NCBI GenBank assembly: GCA_963849305.1
Contig: CAWKGV010000023.1
Span: 62,001 to 126,000 of the forward strand
Reading direction: 5' to 3'
DNA from: CAWKGV01 sp963849305
GTDB taxonomy: Bacteria; Pseudomonadota; Alphaproteobacteria; Acetobacterales; Acetobacteraceae
DNA length: 64,000 nt
Part shown: positions 1 through 13,013 of the stretch, in pieces
Layout of the letters: every line of letters starts with the position of its first letter
Position numbering within the stretch: the first letter of the stretch is position 1
Position numbers and translations under genes: made by a program
Notes under the pieces: model-generated
The model's database searches: none
What the model saw: the letters and a program-made list of their open reading frames with translations, nothing else
Told to the model about the DNA's origin: nothing

Positions 1-594
1 CAGCGCGTCGAAATCGGCGCCTTTATCGAGCTGGGTGATGATATCCTTTGCCTCGGCCTCGGTCGGGACCAGGATCTGCTTGGCGTTGACCTCCTCGACC
101 CCGGACTTTCCGGCGATGTCGCGCTCGTAGCGAGCATGCACGGCCTGTTCAGTGATCTGAGGACCAACCTCCTTCATAAGCATGGCGCGTTGCAGGGCGG
201 TGTTCTTGGCCAGCGCGACCTGCTCCTGGACGGCCGGTTCCTTGGCGAGCCCGGTGCGGTCCGCCTCGATCACCAGGGCGCGCTGGTCGATCAATTGGTT
301 CAGCAGCATTGGGTACAACACCTGCGCCGGCATCCCTCGCACCTGCGGCGGCAATGTTTGGGCGGCAGCGTTCAGATCGCTCAGATGGATCGGCTCGCCG
401 TTCACCGTGGCCACGACCGGATTGCCGCCGCTGGGCGGGGCGCCGGGAGGGGCCGAAGCGGTAGGGGCCGGAGCGGCAGGGGCCGGAGCGGCAGGGGCGG
501 GTGCCGACTGCGACTGCGCCAGCGCCGTGCCCGGGATGACGGCAACCAGATACCCGGCAGATAGGCGGGACAGGGCCTCAAGGCGAAAGCTCAT
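1..594 (-). CDS. Parvulin-type peptidyl-prolyl isomerase (3' end outside window)
   Basis: The first 198 codons are present; the gene runs off the left edge. The start gives an N-terminal signal peptide ending near TALAQ, then a Pro/Ala linker encoded by 15-bp repeats, then a SurA/PpiC-like N-terminal chaperone region (VVATVNGEPIHLSDL, LLNQLIDQRALVIEADR). The visible part ends where the rotamase domain begins (VNAKQILVPTEAEAKDI, typical of the first parvulin strand). It should act in the periplasm as a foldase for exported proteins. It is transcribed away from secA, an arrangement common in alphaproteobacteria and consistent with a shared export role. The family call is strong; the exact subtype cannot be fixed without the C-terminus. 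Confidence 0.85.
   Translation of the reverse strand, partial: MSFRLEALSRLSAGYLVAVIPGTALAQSQSAPAPAAPAPAAPAPTASAPPGAPPSGGNPVVATVNGEPIHLSDLNAAAQTLPPQVRGMPAQVLYPMLLNQLIDQRALVIEADRTGLAKEPAVQEQVALAKNTALQRAMLMKEVGPQITEQAVHARYERDIAGKSGVEEVNAKQILVPTEAEAKDIITQLDKGADFDAL
449..493. repeat. Three tandem 15-bp repeats inside the parvulin gene
   Basis: The unit ggggccggagcggca occurs three times in a row: the first copy has two mismatches and the next two are identical. On the minus strand it encodes the Pro-Ala linker after the signal peptide. The length is a multiple of three, so copy-number change would alter the linker without breaking the frame. Confidence 0.8.
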
Positions 595-754
595 CACAAC
601 TCCTGACAATCATAGCGCGCGGAGTTATGACGGAACCGTCCAGCCCTCACAAGCGGAGGGCCGGGCCGACGGGCGCGGCCGTTTGCGTTGACCGGGCCCC
701 GAGTGGCTCTTATCTCCACCTCTCGCCACCCTGGCCTCGGCCTAGAAGGTTTTA
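595..754. promoter_or_regulatory. Divergent intergenic region between the parvulin gene and secA
   Basis: These 160 bp separate two divergent genes and must hold both promoters and the secA leader. No confident -35/-10 pair or operator is visible. A purine-rich stretch (agaagg) lies just before the secA ATG and is the likely ribosome binding site. Confidence 0.4.
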
Positions 755-3493
<2,739 letters not shown>

Positions 3494-3494
3494 G

Positions 3495-3516
3495 AAGGGC
3501 TCATACCAGCGCCCTT
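3495..3516 (+). terminator. Possible secA terminator hairpin
   Basis: Right after the secA stop, aagggc (3495-3500) can pair with gccctt (3511-3516), followed by atat rather than a T-run. It sits between two convergent genes. The stem is short and the T tract poor, so this is a weak call. Confidence 0.35.
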
Positions 3517-3523
3517 ATATAAC

Positions 3524-4156
3524 TCACACCGAGGGCGCTTTAGGCGCCAATATCCCAGCCCAGACGCGGCGCCGGCGCGTCCATGACGCGAGGCGCAAGG
3601 CCACTCCGGCGACGCCCAGAACCGAGAACGGCAGATAGAAGATCAGGCCTCTGGGGCTGCCCTCAAAGGAACGGGGGAGGAAATCATAGAGGAAAGCCAA
3701 ACTGATGTATTCCAGCCCGACGGTGAGAAGTGATCGCCAAAGCGCGGGGCCGAGCACCTGGGACAGACGCTTGATGGAAAGCAGGGCGAGAACGTAGGTC
3801 CAAATCAGCGCGATGCCGAAGAAGATGAGCGTAAACCGCGAGACAGGCGGCTCCGGAGATATCTGATAAAGCCAAACCACCAACCCGAGATGGATCAGAT
3901 GGGCCGAGGCAAAGGCGAGGCCGAACTCCCGTCCTCGCCGAGCCAGGGGCTGGAACACCTGTCCGAACAAGGCGGCCAATGCACTGCCTGAATAAGCCGC
4001 CCAGAAAAGTAGGAACGAAAAACGTGCCGTTACCTCCAGCGCGCGGCGGGTGCCATTGTTATCGTGACCGAATATCATGAGGACTAGGGCGGCTAGGGCG
4101 AGCTCGGCACAGAACGCCGCGCCCATCCATACGCCCGTGGCGGGTTGGTGCTTCAT
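3524..4156 (-). CDS. Six-helix integral membrane protein, possibly ferric-reductase-like
   Basis: The product is 210 residues with about six hydrophobic segments (near residues 10-30, 45-68, 79-102, 112-132, 142-165 and 175-195). The ATG at 4156 is chosen over an upstream one at 4171 because gggagg lies 7 bases before it. The second and third helices (ARFSFLLFWAAYSG, then a histidine pair in SAHLIHLG) recall the ferric reductase/MsrQ haem-binding core, but no full motif is present. It is convergent with secA and lies downstream of yejF on the same strand. Function unknown; the reductase resemblance is only a hint. Confidence 0.6.
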   Translation of the reverse strand: MKHQPATGVWMGAAFCAELALAALVLMIFGHDNNGTRRALEVTARFSFLLFWAAYSGSALAALFGQVFQPLARRGREFGLAFASAHLIHLGLVVWLYQISPEPPVSRFTLIFFGIALIWTYVLALLSIKRLSQVLGPALWRSLLTVGLEYISLAFLYDFLPRSFEGSPRGLIFYLPFSVLGVAGVALRLASWTRRRRVWAGILAPKAPSV

Positions 4157-4269
4157 CCCGACACCTCCCATCAGGTCGGCGGCACTGGGGTAAGCTTATC
4201 GTGGTTACTGACGCAACGCGATGGGTGCGGCGGCGAAGGGCTCCCGCGAGACGGTGGTTGCGCGTGCGA

Positions 4270-5871
4270 TCAGGCCTCCGCCTTCGCCGGAGCTTCCAGC
4301 TCGAATGCGGCGGATAGCAGCGCGCGCGTGTATTGTTCCCGAGGCCGCTCGAACACCCGATCGGCCTCGCCCTGCTCCACGATCCGACCGTGCTTCAAAA
4401 CGACGATCCTGTGCGCGAGCGCACGGACCACTTTCAGGTCGTGGCTGATGAAAAGATAGGCCAGGCCATGGCGTTCCTGGAGGCGGCGCAGCAGATCGAC
4501 GATTTGCGCCTGCACAGACATGTCGAGCGCGCTGGTCGGCTCATCCAGCACGACGAAGGAAGGCTTCAACACCATGGCCCGGGCGATCGCGATACGCTGG
4601 CGCTGCCCGCCGCTGAATTCATGCGGGTAGCGATGGAGCGCGTCAGCGGGCATCCCGACCTCCTCCAACTCGGCGGCGACCCGATCTTCCCGGGCGGCAC
4701 GGCTGAGGGATGGCTCATGCACCCGCAGGCCCTCGGCGACGATGTCCTCGACCGTGAGCCGCGGCGACAGGCTACCGAACGGATCCTGAAACACGACTTG
4801 CATCTGCGCGCGCAGCCGTCGCAAAGCGCGGGCATCCAGGGCGGCCAGATCCTGGCCGGCAAACCCGATCCGCCCCTCGGAGCGGAGCATCCGGAGCGTG
4901 GCGAAGCCCATCGTCGTCTTGCCCGAGCCCGACTCCCCGACAAGGCCGACGGTTTCGCCCTCGCGTACCGCGACCGAGACGCCATCAACCGCGCGCACCA
5001 CCGCGACCGCCCGCCGCAAGACGCCCCGCCGAACCGGGAAGTGAACGCGGACATCCTCGGCGTCGAGCAGCTTGGAGGCATGGTCGGGCAATCGGGCGGG
5101 GTCGCCGTGAGGCACAGCGGCCGAAAGCATCCTCGTGTATGGGTGTGCGGGCGCTGCGAATACCTCAGCGGTCCCGCCCGCCTCGACGATCTCGCCCTCT
5201 TTCATGACGCAGACCCGATCGGCGTAGCGGCGAACGATGGCGAGGTCGTGGGTGATCAGCAGCAGCGCCAGACTGCGCTCGGCCTTCAGGTGGGCCAGCA
5301 GATCGAGGATTTGCGCCTGGATTGTGACGTCAAGCGCGGTCGTAGGCTCATCGGCGATCAGCAGCACCGGGTCGTTGGCGAGCGCCATCGCGATCATGAC
5401 GCGCTGGCGCTGCCCGCCTGAAAGCTGATGGGGGAAAGCATCCAGCCGGTGCTCGCAATCGGCGAAGCCGGCCTGCCCCAGAACTTCTAGCACGCGCGCG
5501 CGCAACGCTGGTCGCGGGATGCGGCGATGCAACGTTATCGCTTCGGCGATCTGCCGCCCGATTTGGTGCAGCGGGTTAAGGCTGGTCATCGGCTCCTGAA
5601 AGATCATCCCGGCGAGATCGCCGCGAGCGCGGTGCAGCACGCCGGGCTTGGCGCCGATAATGCTCTCGCCGTTGAGGTGGATGTGTCCGGTCGGATTGAT
5701 GCCACCGGGCGGCAGGAGTTGCAGGAGCGAAAGCGCGGTCAGCGACTTGCCGGACCCTGATTCACCGACCAGAGCCAGCGTCTCGCCGCGGTTAAGGGTA
5801 AAGGAAACACCCCTCACGACGCGCTTGTCGCCGAACGCGACGGAGAGATCCTCGACCTCGACAAGGCTCAT
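4270..5871 (-). CDS. yejF: Dual ATPase subunit of the YejABEF peptide ABC importer
   Basis: This 533-residue protein carries two complete ABC ATPase domains in tandem. Each has Walker A ([15 protein letters not shown] in the first, [15 protein letters not shown] in the second), an LSGGQRQR- or [12 protein letters not shown] signature and a Walker B ([24 protein letters not shown]). It powers uptake of oligopeptides through YejB and YejE. I take the start at 5871 ([17 protein letters not shown]), which matches the family N-terminus. An upstream ATG at 5988 overlaps the yejE stop as ATGA but would add 39 non-conserved residues. It is the last gene of the yejABEF unit. Confidence 0.93.
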   Translation of the reverse strand: MSLVEVEDLSVAFGDKRVVRGVSFTLNRGETLALVGESGSGKSLTALSLLQLLPPGGINPTGHIHLNGESIIGAKPGVLHRARGDLAGMIFQEPMTSLNPLHQIGRQIAEAITLHRRIPRPALRARVLEVLGQAGFADCEHRLDAFPHQLSGGQRQRVMIAMALANDPVLLIADEPTTALDVTIQAQILDLLAHLKAERSLALLLITHDLAIVRRYADRVCVMKEGEIVEAGGTAEVFAAPAHPYTRMLSAAVPHGDPARLPDHASKLLDAEDVRVHFPVRRGVLRRAVAVVRAVDGVSVAVREGETVGLVGESGSGKTTMGFATLRMLRSEGRIGFAGQDLAALDARALRRLRAQMQVVFQDPFGSLSPRLTVEDIVAEGLRVHEPSLSRAAREDRVAAELEEVGMPADALHRYPHEFSGGQRQRIAIARAMVLKPSFVVLDEPTSALDMSVQAQIVDLLRRLQERHGLAYLFISHDLKVVRALAHRIVVLKHGRIVEQGEADRVFERPREQYTRALLSAAFELEAPAKAEA

Positions 5872-5984
5872 CGGTGCTTTCTCGGACCTTGTGCCGGTCG
5901 CAGGATGCACCGATTGTCCCCCCGGGGCACGGGGGAAGACCACGGTCGCGCTGCTCGCTGCGCTTCCCGTAAGCGCTCCGGCCG

Positions 5985-7043
5985 TCATCCGGGCAGCCGC
6001 CGCGGGTCGAACGCGTCGCGCACGGCTTCGCCGATGAAGATCAGCAAGGTCAACACGCCGCCGAGCACCACGAACGCCGTGATCCCAAGCCACGGCGCCT
6101 GGAGATTGTTCTTGCCCTGCGCCACCAGTTCCCCCAGCGAGGGCGCGCCAGGCGGCAGCCCGAAGCCGAGGAAGTCAAGGCTTGCCAGGATCGTCACCGA
6201 GCCCGAAAGGATGAACGGTAGGTACGTCGTGGTGGCGATCAGCGCGTTCGGCAGGATGTGTCGCCACATTACCGCGGTATCCGAGACGCCGAGTGCCTTC
6301 GCCGCGCGCACGTAATCCAAGTTGCGTCCACGCAGGAATTCCGCCCGGACCACCCCGGTCAGGTTCATCCATGAGAACAGCAGAAGAAAAGCGAGCAACA
6401 CCCAGAATCCGGGCGTGATGATGCTGCCCAAGATGATGAGCAGATAGAGTTGCGGCATCCCGTTCCAGATCTCGATGAATCGCTGGAACAGAAGGTCGGT
6501 CAGCCCGCCGTAATAGCCCTGTACGGCGCCGGCGGTCACGCCGATCGCCGAGGATATGGCCGTCAGCGCGAAACCGAACAGCACCGAGATGCGAAATCCG
6601 TAGATCACGCGGGCGAGCACGTCGCGCGCCTCGTCGTCAGTGCCAAGCAGATTATGCCAGGTGGGCGGCGACGGCGATGGCCGACCCAAATCCTTGACGA
6701 TCGTGTCGTAGCTGTAGGGGATCGCCGGCCAGATCATCCAGCCATGCGCATTGATGGCGCGTCTCACGTCGGGGTCGGTGTAGTCGGTCTCGGTCGGCAA
6801 GAAATCGGCCCCGAACGTATCCTCGGAGTAGTTGTGCAGGACCGGGACGTACCAGTGACCGTCGTAGTGGACCAGCAACGGGCGATCGTTGGCGATGAAC
6901 TCGGCGAACAGGCTGAGGCCGAATAGCACCGTGAATATCCAGAAACAGACATGACCCCGGCGATGCTGGCGAAAGATCGCGAGCCTGCGGCGCGTGGCCG
7001 GCGAGAGCCCCGTCGCGGAGCGCGTCCCGAGCGCGAGGCTCAT
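5985..7043 (-). CDS. yejE: Peptide ABC importer permease YejE
   Basis: This 352-residue permease forms the inner-membrane channel with YejB. It starts with a cytoplasmic N-terminus and a first helix near residues 34-52, then a long periplasmic loop ([23 protein letters not shown] region) typical of YejE. The binding-protein-dependent transport domain follows, with the EAA-like loop around [22 protein letters not shown] that contacts the ATPase. Its ATG overlaps the yejB stop by 4 bases, indicating translational coupling. Length and order match the E. coli yej operon. Confidence 0.94.
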   Translation of the reverse strand: MSLALGTRSATGLSPATRRRLAIFRQHRRGHVCFWIFTVLFGLSLFAEFIANDRPLLVHYDGHWYVPVLHNYSEDTFGADFLPTETDYTDPDVRRAINAHGWMIWPAIPYSYDTIVKDLGRPSPSPPTWHNLLGTDDEARDVLARVIYGFRISVLFGFALTAISSAIGVTAGAVQGYYGGLTDLLFQRFIEIWNGMPQLYLLIILGSIITPGFWVLLAFLLLFSWMNLTGVVRAEFLRGRNLDYVRAAKALGVSDTAVMWRHILPNALIATTTYLPFILSGSVTILASLDFLGFGLPPGAPSLGELVAQGKNNLQAPWLGITAFVVLGGVLTLLIFIGEAVRDAFDPRRLPG

Positions 7044-8107
7044 CGGCGTGACTCGAAGTCGATGCGTGGGTCAACCACAGTGTAGAGCAGATCGCCAACA
7101 ATCTGCATCAGCAGCGCCAGAAGGGTGAAAATGTAGAGGGTGCCGAACATCACCGGGTAATCGCGCTGGACCGCCGACTGGAAGCCGAGCAGGCCAAGCC
7201 CGTCGAGCGAAAACACGATTTCGACCAGCAATTGGCTCGTGAATAGGATGGCGATGAACGCCTGGGGGAAACCGGCGACGATCAGCAACATGGCGTTGCG
7301 GAACACGTGGCCGTAAAGCACCCGCCCCTCCGGCGCTCCTTTGGCGCGCGCCGTGACTACGTACTGCTTGCGGATCTCCTCCAGGAAGCAGTTCTTGGTC
7401 AGCATCGTGAGGCTGGCGAACCCGCCCGCCACAACGGCGATCGTGGGCAGCACCATGTGCCATGCGTAATCGGCGACGCGCCCGGTCCAGGGCAATTCGG
7501 CGGCCCCCTGGCTGGCCAAGCCGCGCAGCGGAAACCAGTGCAGGTAGCTGCCGCCGGCGAACAGCACCACGAGCAGGATGGCGAACAGGAAGCTCGGCAC
7601 CGCGTAGCCCACCAGCACCACGGCGCTGGAGGCCATGTCGAAGCGGCTGCCGTCGCGCACCGCCTTGCGAATGCCGAGCGGGATCGACACCACGTAGATG
7701 AGCAGCGTGGACCATAGCCCGAGCGAAATCGAGACCGGCAGCTTCTGGGCGATCAGGTGAAGCACGGACTCGCCGCGGAAGAAGCTGCGGCCGAAATCGA
7801 AGCGCAGATAGCCGCCCACCATATCGAGGAAGCGCACCAACGGCGGCTTGTCGAAGCCGAACATCTTCTTGATGTCCGCCACCACATGCGGATCGAGCCC
7901 GCTGGCGCCGCGATAGGTGCCCTGCGACGCCTGGAAATCGGATGTTTGGCCCGAGACCTGGCTCATGCCGCCATGGCCACGGAGGTTGGCGATCGCCTGC
8001 TCGACCGGGCCGCCGGGGGCGAACTGCACGATCGCGAAGTTGATGGCGATGATGCCGAACAGCGTTGGCACCACCAGTAGGAGCCGACGCAGCAGATAGG
8101 CCGCCAC
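7040..8107 (-). CDS. yejB: Peptide ABC importer permease YejB
   Basis: The product is a 355-residue inner-membrane permease, the partner of YejE. The N-terminus [23 protein letters not shown] is the standard first helix of DppB-type permeases, and the EAA-loop region is at [26 protein letters not shown]. The start is a GTG at 8107, two bases after the yejA stop; no ATG fits the family N-terminus, and a longer frame upstream would overlap yejA. Its stop overlaps the yejE start, so yejA-B-E read as one transcript. Confidence 0.92.
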   Translation of the reverse strand: MAAYLLRRLLLVVPTLFGIIAINFAIVQFAPGGPVEQAIANLRGHGGMSQVSGQTSDFQASQGTYRGASGLDPHVVADIKKMFGFDKPPLVRFLDMVGGYLRFDFGRSFFRGESVLHLIAQKLPVSISLGLWSTLLIYVVSIPLGIRKAVRDGSRFDMASSAVVLVGYAVPSFLFAILLVVLFAGGSYLHWFPLRGLASQGAAELPWTGRVADYAWHMVLPTIAVVAGGFASLTMLTKNCFLEEIRKQYVVTARAKGAPEGRVLYGHVFRNAMLLIVAGFPQAFIAILFTSQLLVEIVFSLDGLGLLGFQSAVQRDYPVMFGTLYIFTLLALLMQIVGDLLYTVVDPRIDFESRR

Positions 8108-8108
8108 G

Positions 8109-10004
8109 TCAGCCGCCCGATCTGCGCGCCGCGTCCGTCGCCTTGGCCTTGGCCGCGTCCACCCACCAGGTATCGAATGCCAAGCCGTCCCGAATGGGGG
8201 TATCCGGATGGCCGAACCGATCCCAATAAGCGATGTGGAATACTTGGCTGCCCCAGTTGGGCACCAAGTAGTAGCGCCATAGCAGCACTCGGTCGAGCGC
8301 GTGCGCCGCCGTGGCAAGGCTGGCCCGGTCCCCCGCGGTGACTACCTTGCCGACCAATTCGTCAACCGCCGGATCGCAGATGCCGGGCAGGTTCATGCTG
8401 CCCTGCGCCTTGGCGGAGGCGCAGGTAAAGTAGCTTCTAAGCTCGTTCCCGGGAACATCCCCCTCGGGATAGACGATCATGGCCATGTCGAAGTCGAAGT
8501 CGTCCATCAAATGCTGATACTGCGCGGGATCGACGGTGCGCACGTCCACTTTGATCCCGAGATGCTTCAGTGTCTCCGCATAGGGCAGGGCGACGCGCTC
8601 GAAGGTGGGATCTTCGAGCAGGATCGTGAACTCCATCTGCCGGCCGTCGGCGTCGACCAGCTTCATTCCCTTGATCCGCCATCCGGCCTTCTCCAACAGC
8701 GCCAGCGCTTTCTTGAGCTGCGGCCGGTTGTTGCCGCTTCCGTCGGTGACTGGCAGGGCGAACGGCTGGGTGAACAGCTCGGGCGGCAGCTCAGCGCGGA
8801 ACGGCTCCAGCAGCTTCAGTTCGTCGCCCGTGGGGAGGCCGGAAGAGGCGAGGTCGCTATTGCTGAAATAGCTCAGCGTCCGGGTGTACTCGCCGAAGAA
8901 CAGGTTCTTATTGGCCCATTGGAAATCATAGGCTTCCGCCATAGCCTGCCGGACCAGCGGGTTGGTGAACACCGGCCGGCGGGTGTTCATCGCCCAACCC
9001 TGCATTCCCGTGGGCAGGTGATGGCGGATGCTGGCCTTGATCGCCAGGCCCTTGTTCATCGCCGGGAAATTATAGGCGGTGGCCCAGTTCTTGGCGATGT
9101 TCTCCGAGCGGAGGTCCACCTGGCCGGCCTTGAACGCCTCCAGCGCGACCGAGGCATCCCGATAATACTCCACTCGCACGCGGTCGAAATTGTTGGTCCC
9201 ACGCCCGGTGGGCAGGTCGCGCGCCCACCAGTTGGGATCCCGCTCGTAAGTGATGCTGCGGCCAAGCTCGAACTTCGCCACGCGATACGGCCCCGAGCCG
9301 ATCGGAGCCGCGGTCAGCGGCTGGGTGAAGTCGCGGCCGGCGAAGAAATGCTCGGGCAGCACCGGCAGGCCGCCCACGATCAGGGGAAGGTTGCGGTTCT
9401 CGTTCGACTTGAAGTGGAACACGACGCGGGTCGGACTTTCCACCGTGACATCGGCAACGTCGGCGAACTGGATGCGGAAACTAGGGCTCCCCTTGTCAAG
9501 CAGCGTCTTGAACGTCCAGGCGACATCCTTCGCCGTTAGCGGCACACCGTCGGAGAACCGTGCCTGCTTGTTCAGGTTGAACGCGATCCATTTGTGGTCG
9601 GCGGGGATTTCGACCGTCGTGCAGATGTGGCAATAGGCGGTCGCGATCTCATCGGCGGAAGGCGTGAGCAAGCTTTCCCAGACATGGCCCACCGTGGGGC
9701 CCGAGCCGGAACCGCCGGGCAGGACCACCCACGGGCTGACCGTCCCTCCCTCCGCTGTGCCGCGCAGGATGAACGGGTTGAAGCTGTCGAACGATCCGAT
9801 CGCCGACAGCGTTACCTCGCCTCCTTTGGGAGCCTCCGGATTCACGTAGGGAAAGTATGGAAAGTCGCGCGGGAGCGCGGGCTTCCCTAGGATTGAGATC
9901 GCATTGCTGACGGTGATGCTTTCGTTGGCACGGGCGGGCCGCTCGGCGGCCCAGAGGGCGGCACCAAGCAGAACGAGCAGCGCGCCAAGGGCGCGGACGG
10001 ACAT
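8109..10004 (-). CDS. yejA: Periplasmic peptide-binding protein YejA
   Basis: This 631-residue extracellular solute-binding protein (family 5) captures oligopeptides for YejBEF. The ATG at 10004 gives a clear Sec signal peptide ([24 protein letters not shown]) followed by the mature SBP_bac_5 fold: the [21 protein letters not shown] region, KFSDG-type motif as [19 protein letters not shown], and the [13 protein letters not shown] strand. It is the first gene of the importer operon. A 55-bp gap separates it from the frameshifted phosphatase gene on the same strand. Confidence 0.94.
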   Translation of the reverse strand: MSVRALGALLVLLGAALWAAERPARANESITVSNAISILGKPALPRDFPYFPYVNPEAPKGGEVTLSAIGSFDSFNPFILRGTAEGGTVSPWVVLPGGSGSGPTVGHVWESLLTPSADEIATAYCHICTTVEIPADHKWIAFNLNKQARFSDGVPLTAKDVAWTFKTLLDKGSPSFRIQFADVADVTVESPTRVVFHFKSNENRNLPLIVGGLPVLPEHFFAGRDFTQPLTAAPIGSGPYRVAKFELGRSITYERDPNWWARDLPTGRGTNNFDRVRVEYYRDASVALEAFKAGQVDLRSENIAKNWATAYNFPAMNKGLAIKASIRHHLPTGMQGWAMNTRRPVFTNPLVRQAMAEAYDFQWANKNLFFGEYTRTLSYFSNSDLASSGLPTGDELKLLEPFRAELPPELFTQPFALPVTDGSGNNRPQLKKALALLEKAGWRIKGMKLVDADGRQMEFTILLEDPTFERVALPYAETLKHLGIKVDVRTVDPAQYQHLMDDFDFDMAMIVYPEGDVPGNELRSYFTCASAKAQGSMNLPGICDPAVDELVGKVVTAGDRASLATAAHALDRVLLWRYYLVPNWGSQVFHIAYWDRFGHPDTPIRDGLAFDTWWVDAAKAKATDAARRSGG

Positions 10005-10059
10005 TTTCCTCACTTGCGCTTGATGCCTTCGCTTTTGGCTTAGCGATACTGAAATCGCG

Positions 10060-10840
10060 TTAAACGGTTCGGGCTCCGAGCAGGCTGACCGCCGGTGCGA
10101 GCAGCGCCGGATCGCCGACCGCCAGCACGCGGCCGTCACTGTCGCCCCACAGCGTCTCACCCGCCCAGTCCGTAAGCCGTCCGCCCGCGCCCTCCACGAC
10201 CGGCAAAAGCGGCAGCCCAGTCCCACGGCTTCAGGTCGGCCTCGGCGATGATGTCGATTTGGCCGAGCGCGAGCAAGCCATAGGCGTAGCAGTCTCCGCC
10301 CCACGACACCCGCCGGACCGCTCGGGCCAGGATTTGCCAGCGCGCCAGGTTGACGCCGAGCAGCTCGGGCGAGGTGCAGGACAGCTCGGCCTCGGCGGCG
10401 CTGGGGCAGGACCGGCAGCCGGCCACCCCGCCAAACGGGCCTCGAAACTTTGTCCGCCGCCCGGCGACGCCGATCCAGCGCTCCCCGGTCACCGGCTGGT
10501 CGATGATGCCGAGGATCGGCCGGCCGGACTCGAGCAACGCGATCAGCGTGCCGAAGATCGGACGGCCGGTGATGAAGGCTCGGGTGCCGTCGATCGGGTC
10601 GAGCATCCAGCGCAAGGCCGCATCGGGCCGGTCGGTGCCGAACTCCTCGCCCTCGATGCCGTGATCGGGGAATCGTTCGGCCAAGATGGCGCGCATCGCC
10701 TGCTCGGCGCCGCGGTCCGCGATCGTGACCGGGCTTCGGTCCAATTTGGCGGCGGCGCTAAGGCCAACGCGGAACAACGGGCGGATCACCGCGCCGGCGA
10801 CATCGGCCGCGGCCTCCGCCGCCGCGACCAAGCAGTCCAT
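10060..10840 (-). pseudogene. hisN: HisN/inositol monophosphatase-like phosphatase with one frameshift
   Basis: The product belongs to the lithium-sensitive inositol-monophosphatase family; the closest match I recognise is histidinol-phosphate phosphatase HisN, the penultimate step of histidine synthesis. The metal-binding motifs are present: GIEGEEFG, then DPIDGTRAFITGRP, then LKPWDWAA near the C-terminus. Just after LKPWDWAA the frame breaks. Removing one base near 10205-10218 restores LLPVVEGAGGRLTDWAGE and a normal C-terminus ending at 10060. As written, translation ends at 10157 with an unrelated tail. The ATG at 10840 fits the family. A sequencing error is as likely as true decay. Neighbours are a cytochrome c gene upstream and yejA downstream, all on the minus strand. 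Confidence 0.8.
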
Positions 10841-10871
10841 GTCAGGCCGCCCGACCGCCCGCCGGTCCACG

Positions 10872-12119
10872 CTATTTTCCCGACTTGGCGGCGGGCGCCC
10901 CAGCGGGGTTCGGCGGCGTGGCGCCAGTGCCGCCGGCGCTGGTGCCGGCATTGGGCGCCTGCGCGGCCGGGTTGTATGCCGAAGTCGGGGGTCCGATCAC
11001 GTTCGGCGAGGAAGCCGGGGCGCTGTTGGGGGCGGATGCGGCACCGACCGCGCTGTGGTTGCCGGCAGGGGCCGTCGTGCCTGGCGCGGGCGCGTTTGTG
11101 CCCGGGGGGGCAGCGTTGCCGGAATTGCCGGAGGGTCCGACTGCGGCCGTCTTGGTTGGTGCTTCGGGCTTGGGCAATGGCACCGGATGGTGCGAGAGCG
11201 TGTCCAGGTAAGCGATCACGTCGGCTCGTTCCTGGGTGTTCTTGATCCCGGCAAAGGTCATGCGGGTGCCGGGGGCGTAGGCCGCCGGGTCCGTAAGCCA
11301 TTTGTCGAGCGCCGCGAAGGTCCAAGGCTGACCCTTGAACTTCTCCAGCGCCGCCGAATAGTCGAACCCCGACTCATGGTCGTGGGGGCCGCCAACGACG
11401 TTGTAGAGGTTGGGGCCGACTATCGGCTTCCCCCCTTCGTTCAGGCTGTGACAGACACCGCACACCTGATCGGCCATCTGCTTGCCCTTGCCCACATTGG
11501 CCTTTGCCAAGTCTGCATCAAAAGCGGCCTGCGCCGAGGGCTTGGGCGCGCCGCCGGACGGGGCTGCGGCCGGCGCTGCCTCGACCTTGGGCAATGGCTC
11601 CGGGTTCGGCGCGAGCGTGTGCAGGTAATCGATCACGTCCGCCCGGGTCTGATTGTTCTTGACCCCAGTATAAGTCATCCGCGTGCCGGGAGCATAGGTC
11701 TGCGGGTCGTCCAGCCACTTGTTCAACGCCTCATACGTCCAGGGCTGGCCCTTGTACTTCTCCAAGGCGGACGAGTAATCGAAGCCCGCTTCGTGGTCGT
11801 GCGGCGCCCCCACGATCCCGTAAAGATTCGGGCCGATGATGGGCTTGCCCCCTTGATTGAAGCTATGGCAGGCGGCGCAGACCTGATTGACGAACTGTTC
11901 GCCCTTTTGGATGTTGGCGGAAGCCAATAGCGGCGCGATTGCCGGTAGGCCCGGCTTCTTTTCACCGGCTCCGGACGGCGAGGAAACCTGGATGGAGATG
12001 GCGGGCTTCGCCGGCTCCGTGTCGTACACCAGATTGTCGCCGATCAGGCCGGTCATGAAGAAGGCGATGCCAGCGACCAGGACCGCGGCGACACCCTTAT
12101 TGACGTCCATACTGTCCAT
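10872..12119 (-). CDS. Membrane-anchored tandem two-haem cytochrome c (CycM-like)
   Basis: The product is 415 residues. It starts with an uncleaved-looking hydrophobic anchor (about residues 7-30), followed by two homologous cytochrome c domains. The first has CAACHSF (about residue 83) and a distal methionine in PGTRMTYTGVK; the second has CGVCHSL (about residue 217) and PGTRMTFAGIK. The two domains share the motif FNQGGKPIIGPNLYG/LNEGGKPIVGPNLYN, showing internal duplication. The tail of about 90 residues is Pro/Ala/Gly/Asn-rich and disordered. Single-domain CycM carries electrons between the bc1 complex and an aa3 oxidase and is often beside kdsB-pheA, as here. The ATG at 12119 is used; one at 12110 is possible. 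Confidence 0.9.
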   Translation of the reverse strand: MDSMDVNKGVAAVLVAGIAFFMTGLIGDNLVYDTEPAKPAISIQVSSPSGAGEKKPGLPAIAPLLASANIQKGEQFVNQVCAACHSFNQGGKPIIGPNLYGIVGAPHDHEAGFDYSSALEKYKGQPWTYEALNKWLDDPQTYAPGTRMTYTGVKNNQTRADVIDYLHTLAPNPEPLPKVEAAPAAAPSGGAPKPSAQAAFDADLAKANVGKGKQMADQVCGVCHSLNEGGKPIVGPNLYNVVGGPHDHESGFDYSAALEKFKGQPWTFAALDKWLTDPAAYAPGTRMTFAGIKNTQERADVIAYLDTLSHHPVPLPKPEAPTKTAAVGPSGNSGNAAPPGTNAPAPGTTAPAGNHSAVGAASAPNSAPASSPNVIGPPTSAYNPAAQAPNAGTSAGGTGATPPNPAGAPAAKSGK

Positions 12120-12269
12120 GCGACGCGACTTCCCCACCGACGAGCCGATTGCAGCAGACCAGACGCATGTCTCACGGACCGTTGCGCGAGCCCATGCGTC
12201 TCCATAAGGTGTGCTGCACCATACGAAAACGTTGCAAGCCCTGCAATCCGCGCACGAATTGGCCTTTGC

Positions 12270-13013
12270 GTGAACCCGCTCGTCGTCATTCCGGCCCGCA
12301 TGGCCTCCAGTCGCCTCCCCGGCAAGCCGCTCGCGGACATCCATGGCCGGCCCATGATCGTCCATGTGCTCGACCGCGCGGCGGCGGCCGGCATCGGTCC
12401 GGTCGCGGTGGTCTGCGGGGAGCCGGAAATCGCGGAGGCGGTGCGGCGCGCGGGCGGGAGGGCGGTGCTGACTGATCCCGCGCTGCCTTCCGGCTCAGAC
12501 CGGGTCCAGGCCGCCTTGGCGGAACTCGATCCCGATGAGCGACACAGTGTGGTGGTGAACTTGCAAGGGGACGTGCCGACCGTCTCCGCCGAGCAGATCA
12601 GGGCGGCGGTGCTGCCCCTTGATGATCCGCGGGTGGATATCGGCACCGTGGTCGCGCCGATCGTGTCAGAGGACGAAGCGAACACGGCCTCGTTCGTCAA
12701 GACGGCCTGCGCGTTCGCGGACGGGCAGGCGACGGCTTTCGCGCTGTATTTTTCCCGCGCGCCGATCCCGTGGGGCGACGGGCCGCGCTGGCACCATGTG
12801 GGGATCTACGCCTTTCGCCGCGCCGCCCTGGCCCGGTTCGTCTCGCTGCCGCCAAGCGCCCTGGAGCGGCGGGAGGGACTGGAACAGCTCCGGGCTTTGG
12901 AAGCCGGAATGCGGATCGGCTGCGCCCGCGTTTCCCACGGTCTGTTTGGCGTCGATACGCCGGCGGACTTGGAGCGGGCAAAACAGCTAATGGCGCCAGC
13001 GGCCCGGATATGA
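12270..13013 (+). CDS. kdsB: 3-deoxy-manno-octulosonate cytidylyltransferase
   Basis: KdsB activates Kdo with CTP to CMP-Kdo for lipopolysaccharide core synthesis in the cytoplasm. The 247-residue product shows the nucleotidyltransferase signature IPARMASSRLPGKPLADI, then SGSDRVQAAL, the substrate motif VVNLQGDVPTV, and the HHVGIYAFRRAAL region. The start is GTG at 12270; the only nearby ATG (inside IPARMASS) would delete the nucleotide-binding loop. Its stop overlaps the pheA start as ATGA, so the two are translationally coupled. Confidence 0.95.
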   Translation: MNPLVVIPARMASSRLPGKPLADIHGRPMIVHVLDRAAAAGIGPVAVVCGEPEIAEAVRRAGGRAVLTDPALPSGSDRVQAALAELDPDERHSVVVNLQGDVPTVSAEQIRAAVLPLDDPRVDIGTVVAPIVSEDEANTASFVKTACAFADGQATAFALYFSRAPIPWGDGPRWHHVGIYAFRRAALARFVSLPPSALERREGLEQLRALEAGMRIGCARVSHGLFGVDTPADLERAKQLMAPAARI

